DNA from: Eleginops maclovinus
Taxonomy: Eukaryota; Chordata; Actinopteri; Perciformes; Eleginopidae
Assembly: GCF_036324505.1 (NCBI RefSeq)
Contig: NC_086365.1
Location: 9,560,155 to 9,624,154, forward strand
Length of the DNA: 64,000 nt
Direction: 5' to 3'
Position 1 is the first letter of the stretch. Each line of letters opens with the position of its first letter. The translations under genes were made by a program, and so were the position numbers. Below are positions 53,292 through 64,000 of the stretch, piece by piece. Below the pieces are notes generated by a model. It did not search any database. It was not told the DNA's origin and saw nothing but the letters and a program-made list of their open reading frames with translations.

Positions 53292-53335
53292 AAAGAGTGA
53301 GGCACACTGTAGAAAAAAAGTGTGCCTCACTCTTT
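53292..53335. repeat. 17-bp perfect hairpin
   Basis: AAAGAGTGAGGCACACT and its exact inverse AGTGTGCCTCACTCTTT are separated by ten bases (GTAGAAAAAA). No U-run terminator function is expected in this genome; it may be the tip of a small element. Confidence 0.85.
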
Positions 53336-54893
53336 TCTAATCTGAGTCATGCAAACATACTCAACAGGTTCACATAGTTCTCATAATATTCTGTATTAAC
53401 AGTGATCATGTTGTTGGTCAAGATATCCAGGTTGCAGGGTTTGATCTGAAAGAAAACATGGCCTCAGCGATGGAAAAAAACCAAAACAGAACTCAGGTCT
53501 TGTCTGTAATCAAAATAAATGCTGATATTTTCAGGTTCAAGTTGTATCTGTATCCTAGTGGGGTTCATTTGGGAATTGCTTTTTAATTGTTTTATGGAGT
53601 CACTACTGGTTAAACTACACCAATATTTCTTATGTATAATTGTGGTGATTTTGTCCTTGTGGGAAATATACAATAACTCCCCTTTTATATAGCGTAGAGC
53701 CAGCCTGTAGTGACATATTATGGCGGTGTTGACTTTCAATAATCACAAGGGATGACCATGACAGCCTGTCAGTAGGAACATACGTGCCGAGTCCGGGGGT
53801 CCGACACTCCTGTTTACCAAATACAGAGCTCTCCATAGCAGCTTGTTCAGCATTGTGTGAACTCATTTAGCAAAATCTCAGCAGAAGCATTCATTGATTT
53901 AGTTTATATATTTAATTCAGCATTTATTTAGTCCTTACTGTGATTATTTATTTACATATGTATTGTTTTGTTTTTTACTTATAGATTTGAATTTTCTTTT
54001 TTCTTTGTTGACACTGTCTTTTCCTTTGTTTGTTTTCATGCAAACAGCCAGGTGAGCATTTTATTTTAACCACCTGTGACCTCATATGTGCACTTTAAAG
54101 TAAGGTCACCAGCAGTGTGAGTGCACACAGCGGACTACAGGCTGTCATACACAAAATCACATACAGGCCAGAATACATAATGAAAGGTATGCTGTTATAT
54201 GTGTACTAAAAGGTTGATTTCAACAAACTAATCCTGCAATGACTGAAATGAAATGGGCCGTGTGCCCCAATATTCACACTTTGACATCATGCAAAACTCA
54301 GCTAACCTGCAGAGGCCACCAATCATAAATCAGCCGGTGGACAAAAGCACCAATTGTGTTTTGTCAGTCAGGGATAAAGTTTTGCGGGCCGAGGGGCCAA
54401 GAAGAACAATTCCATATACAAAGTCACTCTTACAACAAGAGCTTAGGATGTGAAGTTAAACCATCTGTGACTATAATGTTACAGGCACAACATTTTGAGT
54501 TAAACAACAAGCCAAAACAAATCTGGTATTAAGACTTCTGTTAAGTTCAGCTCTGAAGGAACCTCGAAGAAGCAGGGACATTTATTTTAAAACCCAGTTT
54601 TAGTTAAAGCATCCTGAAAATGATTTGGAGTTATACTACTATGGGGCCACACTGCAAAGTATTCTGTATGAAACGGTATACCGCCAAGCACTACCGTGAT
54701 ACATCCTATTGTTTTGCCTCCTTTCTTGTGGCATAATCAGAGGGGAAAGAAGTACTAAGACCCTTTTTCCCGAGTAAAAGTTCCTAAGTATTACCAACAA
54801 AGTGAACTCACTAGTGTGAAATCGCCTATTTGGTATTAAATGTGTCTAGGAGTTGTTGAAATATTTGATTCTTAGGCTGTGACTCTAATGCAG

Positions 54894-54967
54894 GTTCAAA
54901 AGCAAAGTATGTATTCAGAGCTTTGATACAAATGGCAAAGAAAAAAAGGCATACTTTGCTTTTGAAC
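54894..54967. repeat. 18-bp inverted repeat
   Basis: GTTCAAAAGCAAAGTATG (54894-54911) is exactly inverted at 54950-54967, with a 38-base spacer. Confidence 0.85.
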
Positions 54968-57845
54968 ACCCTAGCTTTAATTTAGTATGAAACAACAAAG
55001 ATTCTGGACAAGAAGTTTAAGAACTGTAATCATTTTTTTTTATTCAGAGGTTTGTTAGAAGGATAAAACAGGTTAAAACAGAAGCAAGAACTGATTTGAC
55101 GAGCTGCATCAATATTTGTAGTTAGTGCCTTGAGCTTAAATACAATTGATGTTAGCGCAGTAAACGCTTGGTGGCTCAGCATTAGCGTTCGGTGATGATA
55201 TTAATTGTGTTTTGTTAATGGTTGTGGTCATTCATTTTGTGTATCCTTTTCTTTTGTTTAATTAAATCCATGTAATTTGTACAATGCTAAACAGTTAGCA
55301 TATTAGCATGGGATTGTTGACTCTCATTACGTTGTAGCTAAGTAAGTTATTAGTTATTTAAAATCAATATTCATTCCCACCTGTTGCTAACGTCCAGACC
55401 CCTGTAGCACCTGTGCTGGGCCTCGTTGTTGGTCAATAGGTGCATACTGTTATAAACATAATAACGTTTTCTGTGGTGTTAAAGCAAATATGATAGTGGA
55501 TCAAATATTAGCCTCTCTACCTAGAGCTCGCATGCCGCCGATAGGTATACAGTATTTATGAATATTTTTCCAACTTCCTGTGTCGCTGTTTGAGTTCTGG
55601 CTTTGACCTTGAACTGTTAGGGTCAGGATATTGATCAGCACATAGGACCAGAACAGTAATGGTATTCACATGGACCACTGGCTAATTCTTGCACTTAAAT
55701 GCTACTAGGCAGATGGGGTTTGCTCTTAAGGCAGTTGGATTCATAATAATCCCTGGACCTTCAGTAGCCAGCTGTAGCGGCTGCCTGCTTTAAATGTTAT
55801 GCAAAGAATTCTAGTCACGTTGCTGATGGTAACACGTCACATGACCTACATTTTACGACTCATTGCCTGGCTAATGCTCTACGATTTATTTACTCTGGAC
55901 TGAAACAAAGTAGCAGTAGAATTGAACTGCTTAACTTTGTCATCATAACTGTCAGCTGAGACGACATGAAATGGTTTTAATCACACACATTTGCATGCAT
56001 TGAGACAACCTTCCCAAGATCAGGGCGAGTTAAGTGTTCAATCTGCTACGTACTACAAAGTGTGGTCTGAACATGTCCTCAGATAAAGGTGTTTGTAGGC
56101 TGTTTCCTCTCTGGAAGCAGGATTTGCTTGGTAAAAATACAATGCCCCATGATGGTAGCTGCAAACAGTCCCAGGGCAGCAAAAGTTGCTAAACTAAAGC
56201 TAACACTCATGACCATAATACCTTGCTAAATAGATTGTTAGAATTAAATTAGTCATGCCTTGGAAGTGAGCAAACATCCTGTTGTAAAAGCATTAAGGCT
56301 GGAGGTTCATGGGGGTTGTGGATGTGTAATACGGCAAAGTGTGATGGAAACAGAGAGGCTATGAGACCTGAAGCCTGACTCTCCCTGATGGAGCCTATAC
56401 TTCTATCAGCAGTGGCAGATGCTGGAGATGGAGCTCTTAAAAAGATCCCAGGAAATGTCGAAGCTGTGTTGAAGTCAGTAGCACGAGAACAATGCTAACG
56501 GAGCAAATCTGGACGACACGTTTACAGGTTATCACTAAATGTGTAAATTACTGCAGAAAGAGCAGATGTGAAATTCAACCTCTATATCCCTCATAGTGCT
56601 GATGTTTTATTCAATGACAGCGATGACATTACAAACGCATAAATAGAATCCATTTCCCATGACCCCTTGCAACCTCACCCTGGCAAGCACAAACACACAT
56701 ATCTAGATGCATCCTCTTGAAATAAGACAGCACTATGTGAACAACCTGCCTATTTTATGAGGAAATAAAATGGATTTAATGACAGCAGTGGTACATCCAA
56801 AGTGCGTGTGTGTGTGTGGGATTGTTGTGACCCGGGCCACTCCAAGGCACATTAGATGACGCAGCAGCAGCAGCAAATACTGCTCCCTTTCCTCACTCCA
56901 CGTGATGCATTATGCCACACACACACAGATCAAAATACAGCATGTTTTTAGGATGACACTGTATCCATTATATTACACCAAGAGCTCAAAATATGATCTG
57001 GCAGATAAATGCATAGAAAAGACTGGAATTGCTTGTTTTCTGGAAAATGTTATCATAGGTTGAAGAACATTTTAAAATCCGTTTCTCTTGACTGATGAGT
57101 CCAAAACAAGAGAGATTTAGCAAAGGACAGCTTTTTTTCAATATCGCCACCTTGTGAAACGTATAGAACACTACAGGTTCACCAAACAGTGGCGTTAGAG
57201 TGCACTCTAGTGGCAGAAAACCAGACAGGAGGCGCCCTATACTCTCACTTCTGGTTTTACATAATCTGAGACACTGACCGAAGAAATTCCATTAAGAAAA
57301 AATACCCACTTAAAATGGCAACAGCGTATATATCCTTTGGTGTGTTCAAAGACTAAAGCGGAACTATGTAAAATGTAGATTATAGAAGGAACGCTGCAAG
57401 CATGCAACAAGGACATGAACTGCTAGATTTTTAAGAAAATGATCAGCATTGCAAATGTTTGAAGGAAATGCACTCTAGGTTTCTAAGACTGATGCACACA
57501 TTGCATCTGGGGGATTCAAACTGAATGCAGACACATTTTGCTTGAGGAATATATAATAATAAGGGCAGGCTTATTCAATGTGAAGCATTTTTCAAAGGTT
57601 TGATAGTAGCATTTCCCTGCAAATGAAGTAGATCCATAAAATATATGTTAGTGGTAGCAAAAAGAAATGTGTACTGCACAATAACGTGTGCAGTTAATTG
57701 TGCTTTACATGAGCAAACACCGCACAGACGTGAAATCCAGAACAAGTTGTAATACCTGGATTATTCCTTTAAAAACAGTAATTACGTAAAAACACATTTG
57801 CATTAAAGAAAAAAGAGCCAAAGTACAATCAGGGAATTAAATTCT

Positions 57846-57851
57846 TTTATT
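57846..57851 (-). terminator. slc25a3 polyadenylation signal AATAAA
   Basis: Minus-strand AATAAA about 265 bases after the slc25a3 stop codon. Confidence 0.7.
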
Positions 57852-58114
57852 AGAATTTCAACAATTTTCTAATGACAGGAATCGATAAAACCAGATGGGT
57901 GTTTCTACAGAGGGTTGTGTCCGTCTGACTGTGGGTCAGGAGCGAGCGCCCCTCCTCGTTAAATATACATTATTAGCAGCCCTGTGCAGAGCAGCAGGCA
58001 GGAACATAAATATAGAAAACTGCTGTGCGCACCGTGGAAGTTTGGGCGGGGGGGGGGGGGTTTAGATGTGTCACCTGGAGACTGAGGCTCAGTGGAGGAA
58101 TAAAGTGGGGGGGT

Positions 58115-61100
58115 TTACTCTGTGAGGCCGAGCTTCTTCTTCAGAGACTCTGGCATCTCGGGGGGAGGGGGGCGGGGCAGGCGGAAGTAGACCTTGACGG
58201 AGTCGTAGATGAACCACTGCAGGGCGGTCAGAGTACCGATCATGATGATACGGGCAACCAGACCCTTCCACACACCTGGAGAGACACACACACACACACT
58301 ATCAGATTCTGAAAACAGCCCAATCATGCTCATGCTGCAAGGTAAGGAGTATCTAAACACTGATATACAGAAGAAATTAGAATACTCGAATATCACTATC
58401 TACTTATAAACATAGTGAACTACAGACATGTCATGCAAACACCACATCATTTGTCTGGTTTTAGATGACCAGAGTGTCCGTCCCCCAGGCTAGCATCACT
58501 GGGAGCTCCCTGTCTGTAGAGGACAGGGTTGCCAGAGCTGCAGTTGGGCTGGGGGGACAGGTAGACTGCTCTCACACGCCAATGACTCAAGCACCTCCAA
58601 CTGTACAGCCAGAAAGCTGCAGAGGAGCTCCGTTCAGAGCCCCTCCAGAGGTGGATCTAAGGAGCGTGTTGGCAAAGCCGAATGGTACACAAAGCTACTG
58701 CAGGTACATGCGTGACAGGGTTACAGACCTTTGGGTCCCAGCTTCTTGAGGACCTGGGCAGCGGTGCTGCCCTGCTCCTTGTTCAGTACAGACACCACGG
58801 AGTCAGCCGGGTGGGACACGATGGCACAGAACACACCAGCTGCACAGAGAGATAACACGTCAGAGACCAGCTGCAGTATCAATGTTAAGAAAAAGGGAAT
58901 CTAAATGGACACATTACTAGAGCTAGTGCTTATATCATCTTCCTTGGTACCGTTTCATTAACTAGATGGATATTAGGGTTTCTAGCTTACAGAGCGTCAT
59001 GGCGGGTTAGTGATGTGTTACTCACCAATATAACCGGCAACGAAGGTGACCACCAGCTGCTCAGATTTGCTGCACTCGCTACGGGGCTTGGGAACAGCGT
59101 ACTTGTAGAGCAACTCCACGGTGCGCTCGAAGCAGGAGAACTTCATCATGGTGTAGGGGATCTGCCTCATCCAGAGGGGAACCACACCCTTATAGAAACT
59201 AAAGGGAAAGATGGGAGAGATGAGCTCACCAGGAACAAACTGTTAACATGTGACAGCTGAACTCTCCTTCTGGTTCAAACCCATTGGTGTTGAGTTCTGG
59301 TTTAGCAGAACTGAAATGATGAATTGTAGTATGGAACATTCACAGGTACTCTGCTGTGATTGGACGGTTTAGCATTCATCTTTATCAGCTGGCAGGATGA
59401 CATACGATTAAGTCCCAAAACCTCATACGAGGACATTAAATAACTCCTTGGTGTCTTTTGAAGATGGCTCAGAAAAATCAATGAAAGGACCCAAGCACAT
59501 TGGCAGGTCGGACTCCATGCAATGGCAAAGTTTGACAGTTTATAAGTCGCTCCCAGAGACGTCGACCTAGGTCTGCAGTTTCAAAATATATTAAAAAAAC
59601 AAACTGAACATTTGACATGCATGTTATTCCAACAACATATCATTGGTCTGGTTTTACATGACCAGAGTGTCCGTCCCCCAGGCTAGCGTCACTGGGAGCT
59701 CCCCGTCTGTAGAAGACAGGGTTGCCAGAGCTGCAGTTGGGCTGGGGGACAGGTATACTGCTCTCACACGCCAATGACTCAAGCACCTCCAACTGTACAG
59801 CCAGAAAGCTGCCGAGGAGCTCCGTTCAGAGCCCCTCCAGAGGTGGATCTAAGGAGCGTGTTGTCATCACAAATACATTTATCAATACTACAATCCCTAA
59901 TAGCACCCTACACTGGAATCACTTGGCAGCCTCACTGAGTGTGACTGAAAACAGAAATGGAGTTTGGAGAAGAAGGTGGTGCACTTACGCCCAAACGCCC
60001 TCCTCTGCGTACATCTTGGGGACACACTCTCTGAGGGTGTTTGCGTAGCCTGGCTTGGTTTGGATACGAACTTTGACAGCCTCCATGGGAGCCAGAGCAA
60101 TGTCTGCAAAGAACTCTGCACTGGCTGAGGCAGCCAGGTACAGCGATGTCCTCCACAGGTAGGTGTTCTCCTGTTTGGTGTAAACAGCACAAATGGTGAG
60201 ACGGGTCACATGACAGACTTCCCATTATTTGCAAAGCCACAGAAAAAAACAGAAGTAATACAAATAGTCGCCACAGAGCGGAGGTGTGTGTGTCGTTGAA
60301 AGCTGTATCTGCACTCACCTCTCCCAACAAGTCACTGTAGAAGATCTTAAACACTTCATAGAAGCCAAACTTGCAGAGTCCCTGCATGGAGTAGCCAATG
60401 AAGGTGGGGGCCCAGCCCTTTGCCAGTCCCCTGGCACCATCTTCCCTCACTGTCACTCTGAAGCCGTTACCGATGCTCTTGAACTTTTCAGGGTCCACCT
60501 GAGAAGGAAAATCCAGAGTGATGAAGCATGTCATCCTGGTTGGTTCTTGGATCTGTGTTTAATGCTGATATGTTGAAGATTATAAGACAGGAAGTCATCG
60601 GTATGGACCTATACAGAAGTTACTGATAACAGTTTTACTTGTATGTGTTAAGTGCTCGGACATTTTAAACTATATTAGCTTAAAAAAGTCATTCTTTGCA
60701 AATCCATCATAATGACCTATGCATTAAGCAATGCCAACTAAAGTAGGTGTACTGTTTAACAATGCTGTGCACCACTACTGCTGCTTTGCTGAAGTACATG
60801 AGGCCCAGGAGCTGAGAGGGGGTGGGGCTGCTGGCTACGTGTTGCTTCTTTACAAACCTGCAGGCGACACTTGACAAGGTCGAGGGGCACTACTGCTGTG
60901 TGTGTGAGGCCGCAGCTCAGGATACCCCCAAAACCACACAGGGCATAGTACTTTGAGGAGCCAAAATCGCAGCTGACCTCTGTGGAAGGGAGGGGGGGAC
61001 ACATACATGCAACATGCAGGGTCACATGCAGCACATGACAAAAATCAACACCAAACCAGAGCCACAAAATGGAAGAGTTGTCAATGAACAATAAAACTGT

Positions 61101-63185
61101 TGGATTCAGTGACCGGACTCTCCCATTATGTGATGCTCTGCCACTTACAGGCCACCATTTATTAAGATCACACCAATTTTGATTCAAATTATACAAGTGA
61201 TTCACTTTAAACTTTCATGGACCACAGCACTGTTTGGTTTTTCTAAAGTAACTGAATGCTTAACTTTTTCTAAAGCAAACCAGAAGTTTCTAGGTTTGTT
61301 TCCTACCTTCGTTGCAGCCACTGATTTCATTTACAGTCTATAAAAAATGATTGAATCATGAATCATTTATAACAAGGAATAAACTTGAGGATCGAAGATA
61401 ACAGATTAAATTAGGCATCATAATCACCATAACGCCTCTAGATCAAATTACCTTTTGACTGTCATCATTTACAGATTGAGCAGAGACACAGTTAATCAAT
61501 CAGTCACCGTCTTAGCAAAGTGACTGGCAATGTCTGCGTTACATTTCTCATCATTGTCTTTACAGTCAGACCAGGTTAAAGAGTACAGAACGCATACAGA
61601 AGGACATTTTCTCCTTCGTGCCTGGCACTGCTGACCTTCACAACTCCTCCCCTGTTGACTCAGTGGGGGCTGCTTGGGTAAAAAAAATCTTTCAACATAC
61701 AGGAACACCGGCGCAAAATCATGCAATCATTAGGATCACTCCAACACATTAGGGAATCAAATACACGATGATAAAAAAAAAAAAGCTTCACAACGGTGCT
61801 GACGGCATTTCTTCCATGCAGATTGGTGCATTTTCAAAAAAAGACAAACAGCCATGGGGGGATGACGCGTGACGTTAGAAAAACACGGCACCGAGCCAAA
61901 CACAGACCTGCAATCTGCATTTGACCAGATCGAGTGGAACGACAGCTGTGTGCGTGGTGCCACAGCTCAGAATCCCACCAAAGCCGCACAGGAGGAAATA
62001 CTTCTGAGAGCCGAACTCAACCATGTCTCCCTCTGAAGAAACACAGGTTAAACTTTAATAAACAGGACACCTCGGGGCTAGGAAAGGATGATACCGTCTT
62101 GGAGCGCAGAACTGACGTGTTAAGATAACTGTTCTAAAAGTGATGTTATATGCAGTCAATGAAGCTGGATGTCACAAGTTAAAAGCTGTAATATGGAGAC
62201 ATTTCTTTTAGGGCCAGTCTCGCCCTTATGCAACAGGTTTCAACTTGCCTACCAACTATTTAGTTTATACACAGAGCTGTGTAAGCCCATAACAAAAAAC
62301 TATTAAATGAATCACTGTTGTCAACCAGAAACTGTTAGGATAAAGGCTGAGCTTATTACTATAATGGTGGCGAAAAGAGCATATGTACATCTCAAGCGGT
62401 TGCTTACATATTCTTGATTCATGCACCTTGAAGGCACAACTTCAAAAGCATCCTTTCACAAACGGTTAAAACAAGTGAAGGTGAACTAGCCCAGTTCTTG
62501 TTGCTGTAGCCCGTTGGGGATTGAAAACATGTTAGCAGAAACCTTGTGGGCCTAAAAGGGCAGAGTTGATGTTATGAGGTTCTGTTTGGTATGGATTTAA
62601 CAACCAGTCATAAATATAATCAAGCTAGGACAATTTGTTCTTGTCAACCCCCTACGTAGTTCAGGGGTCACACTTATTTCTCGAAGTTTGCCAAAACGCA
62701 ATTTAATAACCGATGCTCCCCTAAAAAAAAAGTTCCAGTCATGGTGCATGCACTAGTTGCACGACACGTCAAATACAATTTGGTGCAGAGCAAAAGCAAG
62801 ATACCACTGTGTCCTTCCTTGTCCTCCACAGGCAGTAAAGGCCTAGAAGCTTACTGCCTCAACAAATTCTTCAACATGTACACCAATAAAACAGTTGCAA
62901 CAATAACCTGCAACACGCGCAAAAGGCAATTATGCTAAATAAAAAAGTTGCTGCTCTGGATCACGCAGAGACGTAGGCCGCACCGGGGCGTCTCTGGTGG
63001 GCTAAGCTATTGCAGCTAACGCGGACTCTGCAGCGGGGTTTACCGTCAGCGGTGGCTGCTGCTGCCAGTGTTCGGGTCCTCTGTCCATGGAGGCTCTGTT
63101 GGGGTTCTTCCACTTTCTGGACGTTGAACAGGGGAGAGCTGAATGGGTTGCCCCGGGCCAGCTGCGTCAGTGCGGTGGGGTACAT
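58115..63185 (-). CDS. slc25a3: Mitochondrial phosphate carrier
   Basis: Inner-membrane carrier importing phosphate for ATP synthesis. Coding exons: 63185-63044, exon 3A 62032-61908 or exon 3B 60979-60858, then 60498-60319, 60170-59989, 59198-59026, 58839-58729 and 58275-58115. These give 357 residues with 3A or 356 with 3B. The three carrier signatures are PLDLVK (in either exon 3), PMEAVK and PADSVV. The N-terminal exon [15 protein letters not shown] carries the mitochondrial presequence. The end LKKKLGLTE is near-identical to the human one. A non-coding first exon probably ends at the GTGAGT donor at 63666, and the coding exon begins at an acceptor at 63210. Two H/ACA snoRNA copies lie in the introns flanking exon 58729-58839 and exon 59026-59198. 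Confidence 0.96.
58472..58671 (-). ncRNA. H/ACA snoRNA, SNORA53-like, copy 1, in an slc25a3 intron
   Basis: In host-sense orientation the sequence folds as hairpin-hinge-hairpin-tail. Hairpin 1 is closed by ACACGC/GCGTGT with an inner CACCTC/GAGGTG stem. The hinge contains AGAGCA, matching the H box ANANNA. Hairpin 2 is closed by GTCCCCCAG/CTGGGGGAC. ACA lies three bases from the proposed 3' end. Human SLC25A3 hosts SNORA53, which makes this the likely identity, though I have not compared the sequences. Confidence 0.72.
59665..59863 (-). ncRNA. H/ACA snoRNA, SNORA53-like, copy 2, in the next slc25a3 intron
   Basis: About 95% identical by eye to the copy at 58472-58671. It keeps the same closing stems, the hinge AGAGCA and the ACA tail. 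Most differences are single substitutions outside or compensating within stems. It lies in the intron between slc25a3 exons 59026-59198 and 59989-60170. Confidence 0.72.
60858..60979 (-). other. slc25a3: slc25a3 alternative exon 3B
   Basis: It codes for [17 protein letters not shown], then [20 protein letters not shown], and ends at [14 protein letters not shown] and [10 protein letters not shown] match the human ubiquitous exon 3B. It has the same entry and exit phase as exon 3A, so the two can only be used one at a time without duplicating the first carrier helix. Confidence 0.92.
61908..62032 (-). other. slc25a3: slc25a3 alternative exon 3A
   Basis: It codes for [16 protein letters not shown], then [20 protein letters not shown], and ends at LQ. 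GTTHTA and the upstream position match the human heart/muscle exon 3A. It is one codon longer than 3B. Confidence 0.92.
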
Positions 63186-63669
63186 GGTGGTGTCCTGCCT
63201 GCTGGCGGAGCTGCAAAGACCTACAAGTTAGCTGTGCTTCCTAAAGCTAATGGCAGATGTAACTGGAAACACATCGACACATGAACCCAGGGATATCACG
63301 TGCTGGTTAGCTTAGCGGACAGGAAACGCTTAATTTAGCTCATTGAATGAACATTGAGCCAATACTAAAATGGTACACAAAGGTTAAAATCTATACAGGC
63401 ACATGTCAAAATCTCAACGCCGTCTTAAGAGTCAAGTCTTTTAGCATGGCTCTTTTCCCTTTCTAGCATAGCTGAAGCTAAATTTATGCTAAGCTAACTT
63501 GACCGCTCCAAGGTTGAAGCTCTCTAAACAGAAAAAAAGTGAAAGTAGCATGAACAAAAGAACGGCCAAAAGAAGTGACTGTTTTGTTAAATACATACTC
63601 CATAAATGACTTTAAATGTAATATTGCATATGTCGGATTTTTTTTAGATAAATAATTGTACTCACTCTC

Positions 63670-63940
63670 TCAGTATCTTAAGATGGCGCCTCCTCTGAGC
63701 TGCAACCGGCGACTCGGAGAGAACGGATGACCTCGCTTTAAACCGATTTGTCCTATCGTGACGTCAACTACAACCTTGGGCGGGTTTATCCGCTACTCTG
63801 TCCAATAAGGAAAGGCTGTATAGCTGCCAATCAAGATCACTTGTCCAATCAAGGACCGCCTTGATTGTTGGTCTGTGATAAATCAAGGCGGTCCTTGTAG
63901 GAACTTTATAGGGAATTCTTTCAGCCAATCTAAATGTTCC
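63670..63940 (-). promoter_or_regulatory. slc25a3 promoter region
   Basis: Upstream of the likely non-coding first exon are a perfect CRE (TGACGTCA, 63759-63766), a GC box (GGGCGGG, 63779-63785), and four CCAAT motifs near 63799, 63826, 63845 and 63923. No TATA box is seen. A 17-bp inverted repeat at 63850-63897 overlaps the CCAAT cluster. Confidence 0.6.
63850..63897. repeat. 17-bp inverted repeat in the slc25a3 promoter
   Basis: CAAGGACCGCCTTGATT (63850-63866) is exactly inverted at 63881-63897 with a 14-base spacer. Confidence 0.85.
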
Positions 63941-64000
63941 TTCTCAGGTTAATTTACACATGCATCTTGAAAAATGTTTTACAGATGTGTGTGACAGAGA

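Larger units (their letters stand above)
48862..57845. other. Long region without a recognised gene between ldhb and slc25a3
   Basis: About 9 kb, mostly AT-rich, with no coding exon I can support. It must contain the ldhb non-coding first exon and promoter; the GC-rich stretch at 52140-52280 is a candidate. It also holds a repeat remnant (49790-49960), an ATT-rich microsatellite (51718-51772), a (GT)n tract (53120-53211), and hairpins at 53292-53335 and 54894-54967. Confidence 0.6.

Noticed and set aside
53292..53335. Hairpin as a microRNA precursor
   Set aside because: 17-bp perfect stem is too short for a typical precursor and the loop is A-rich; no support.

Overview
The window is nuclear DNA of a ray-finned fish, most likely a percomorph teleost. 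Evidence: vertebrate-type spliced genes with compact introns, fish versions of spexin and kisspeptin-2, long (CA)n/(GT)n tracts, and many short non-autonomous transposon remnants of types common in percomorphs. I cannot name the species. Eight recognisable protein genes and one unidentified terminal exon are present. Every recognised exon chain joins in frame from splice sites I read directly, with one exception in gys2.

Layout from left to right. 237-8703 (+): cdk17 (PCTAIRE kinase) from its second or third coding exon to the stop codon. 12638-13246 (-): an unidentified 203-codon terminal exon. 13845-20298 (-): recql (RecQ1 DNA helicase), with a broken LTR retrotransposon in one intron. 22046-24915 (+): golt1b (Golgi vesicle transport). 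27830-30288 (+): spx (spexin neuropeptide), with a large palindromic element in intron 1. 31304-40499 (-): gys2 (liver glycogen synthase), complete except for a one-base frameshift in exon 4. 42612-43827 (+): kiss2 (kisspeptin-2), encoding an unusual core peptide. 45482-48851 (-): an ldhb-type lactate dehydrogenase. 48852-58114: about 9 kb with no recognised coding exon. 58115-63185 (-): slc25a3 (mitochondrial phosphate carrier), with the mutually exclusive exons 3A and 3B and two intronic copies of an H/ACA snoRNA resembling SNORA53.

The block recql-golt1b-spx-gys2-ldhb matches human 12p12.1. cdk17 and slc25a3 match human 12q23. kiss2 sits in the position expected for teleosts, between gys2 and ldhb. 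The genes share chromosomal ancestry rather than one pathway, but gys2, ldhb and slc25a3 are all energy-metabolism genes, and spx and kiss2 are related neuropeptide genes flanking gys2.

I found no evidence of an undescribed multi-gene system. The items most worth checking are the gys2 frameshift, the FGFRF kisspeptin core, the orphan exon that can splice in frame to recql, the duplicated intronic snoRNA, and the (UG)n tracts directly at two 3' splice sites.
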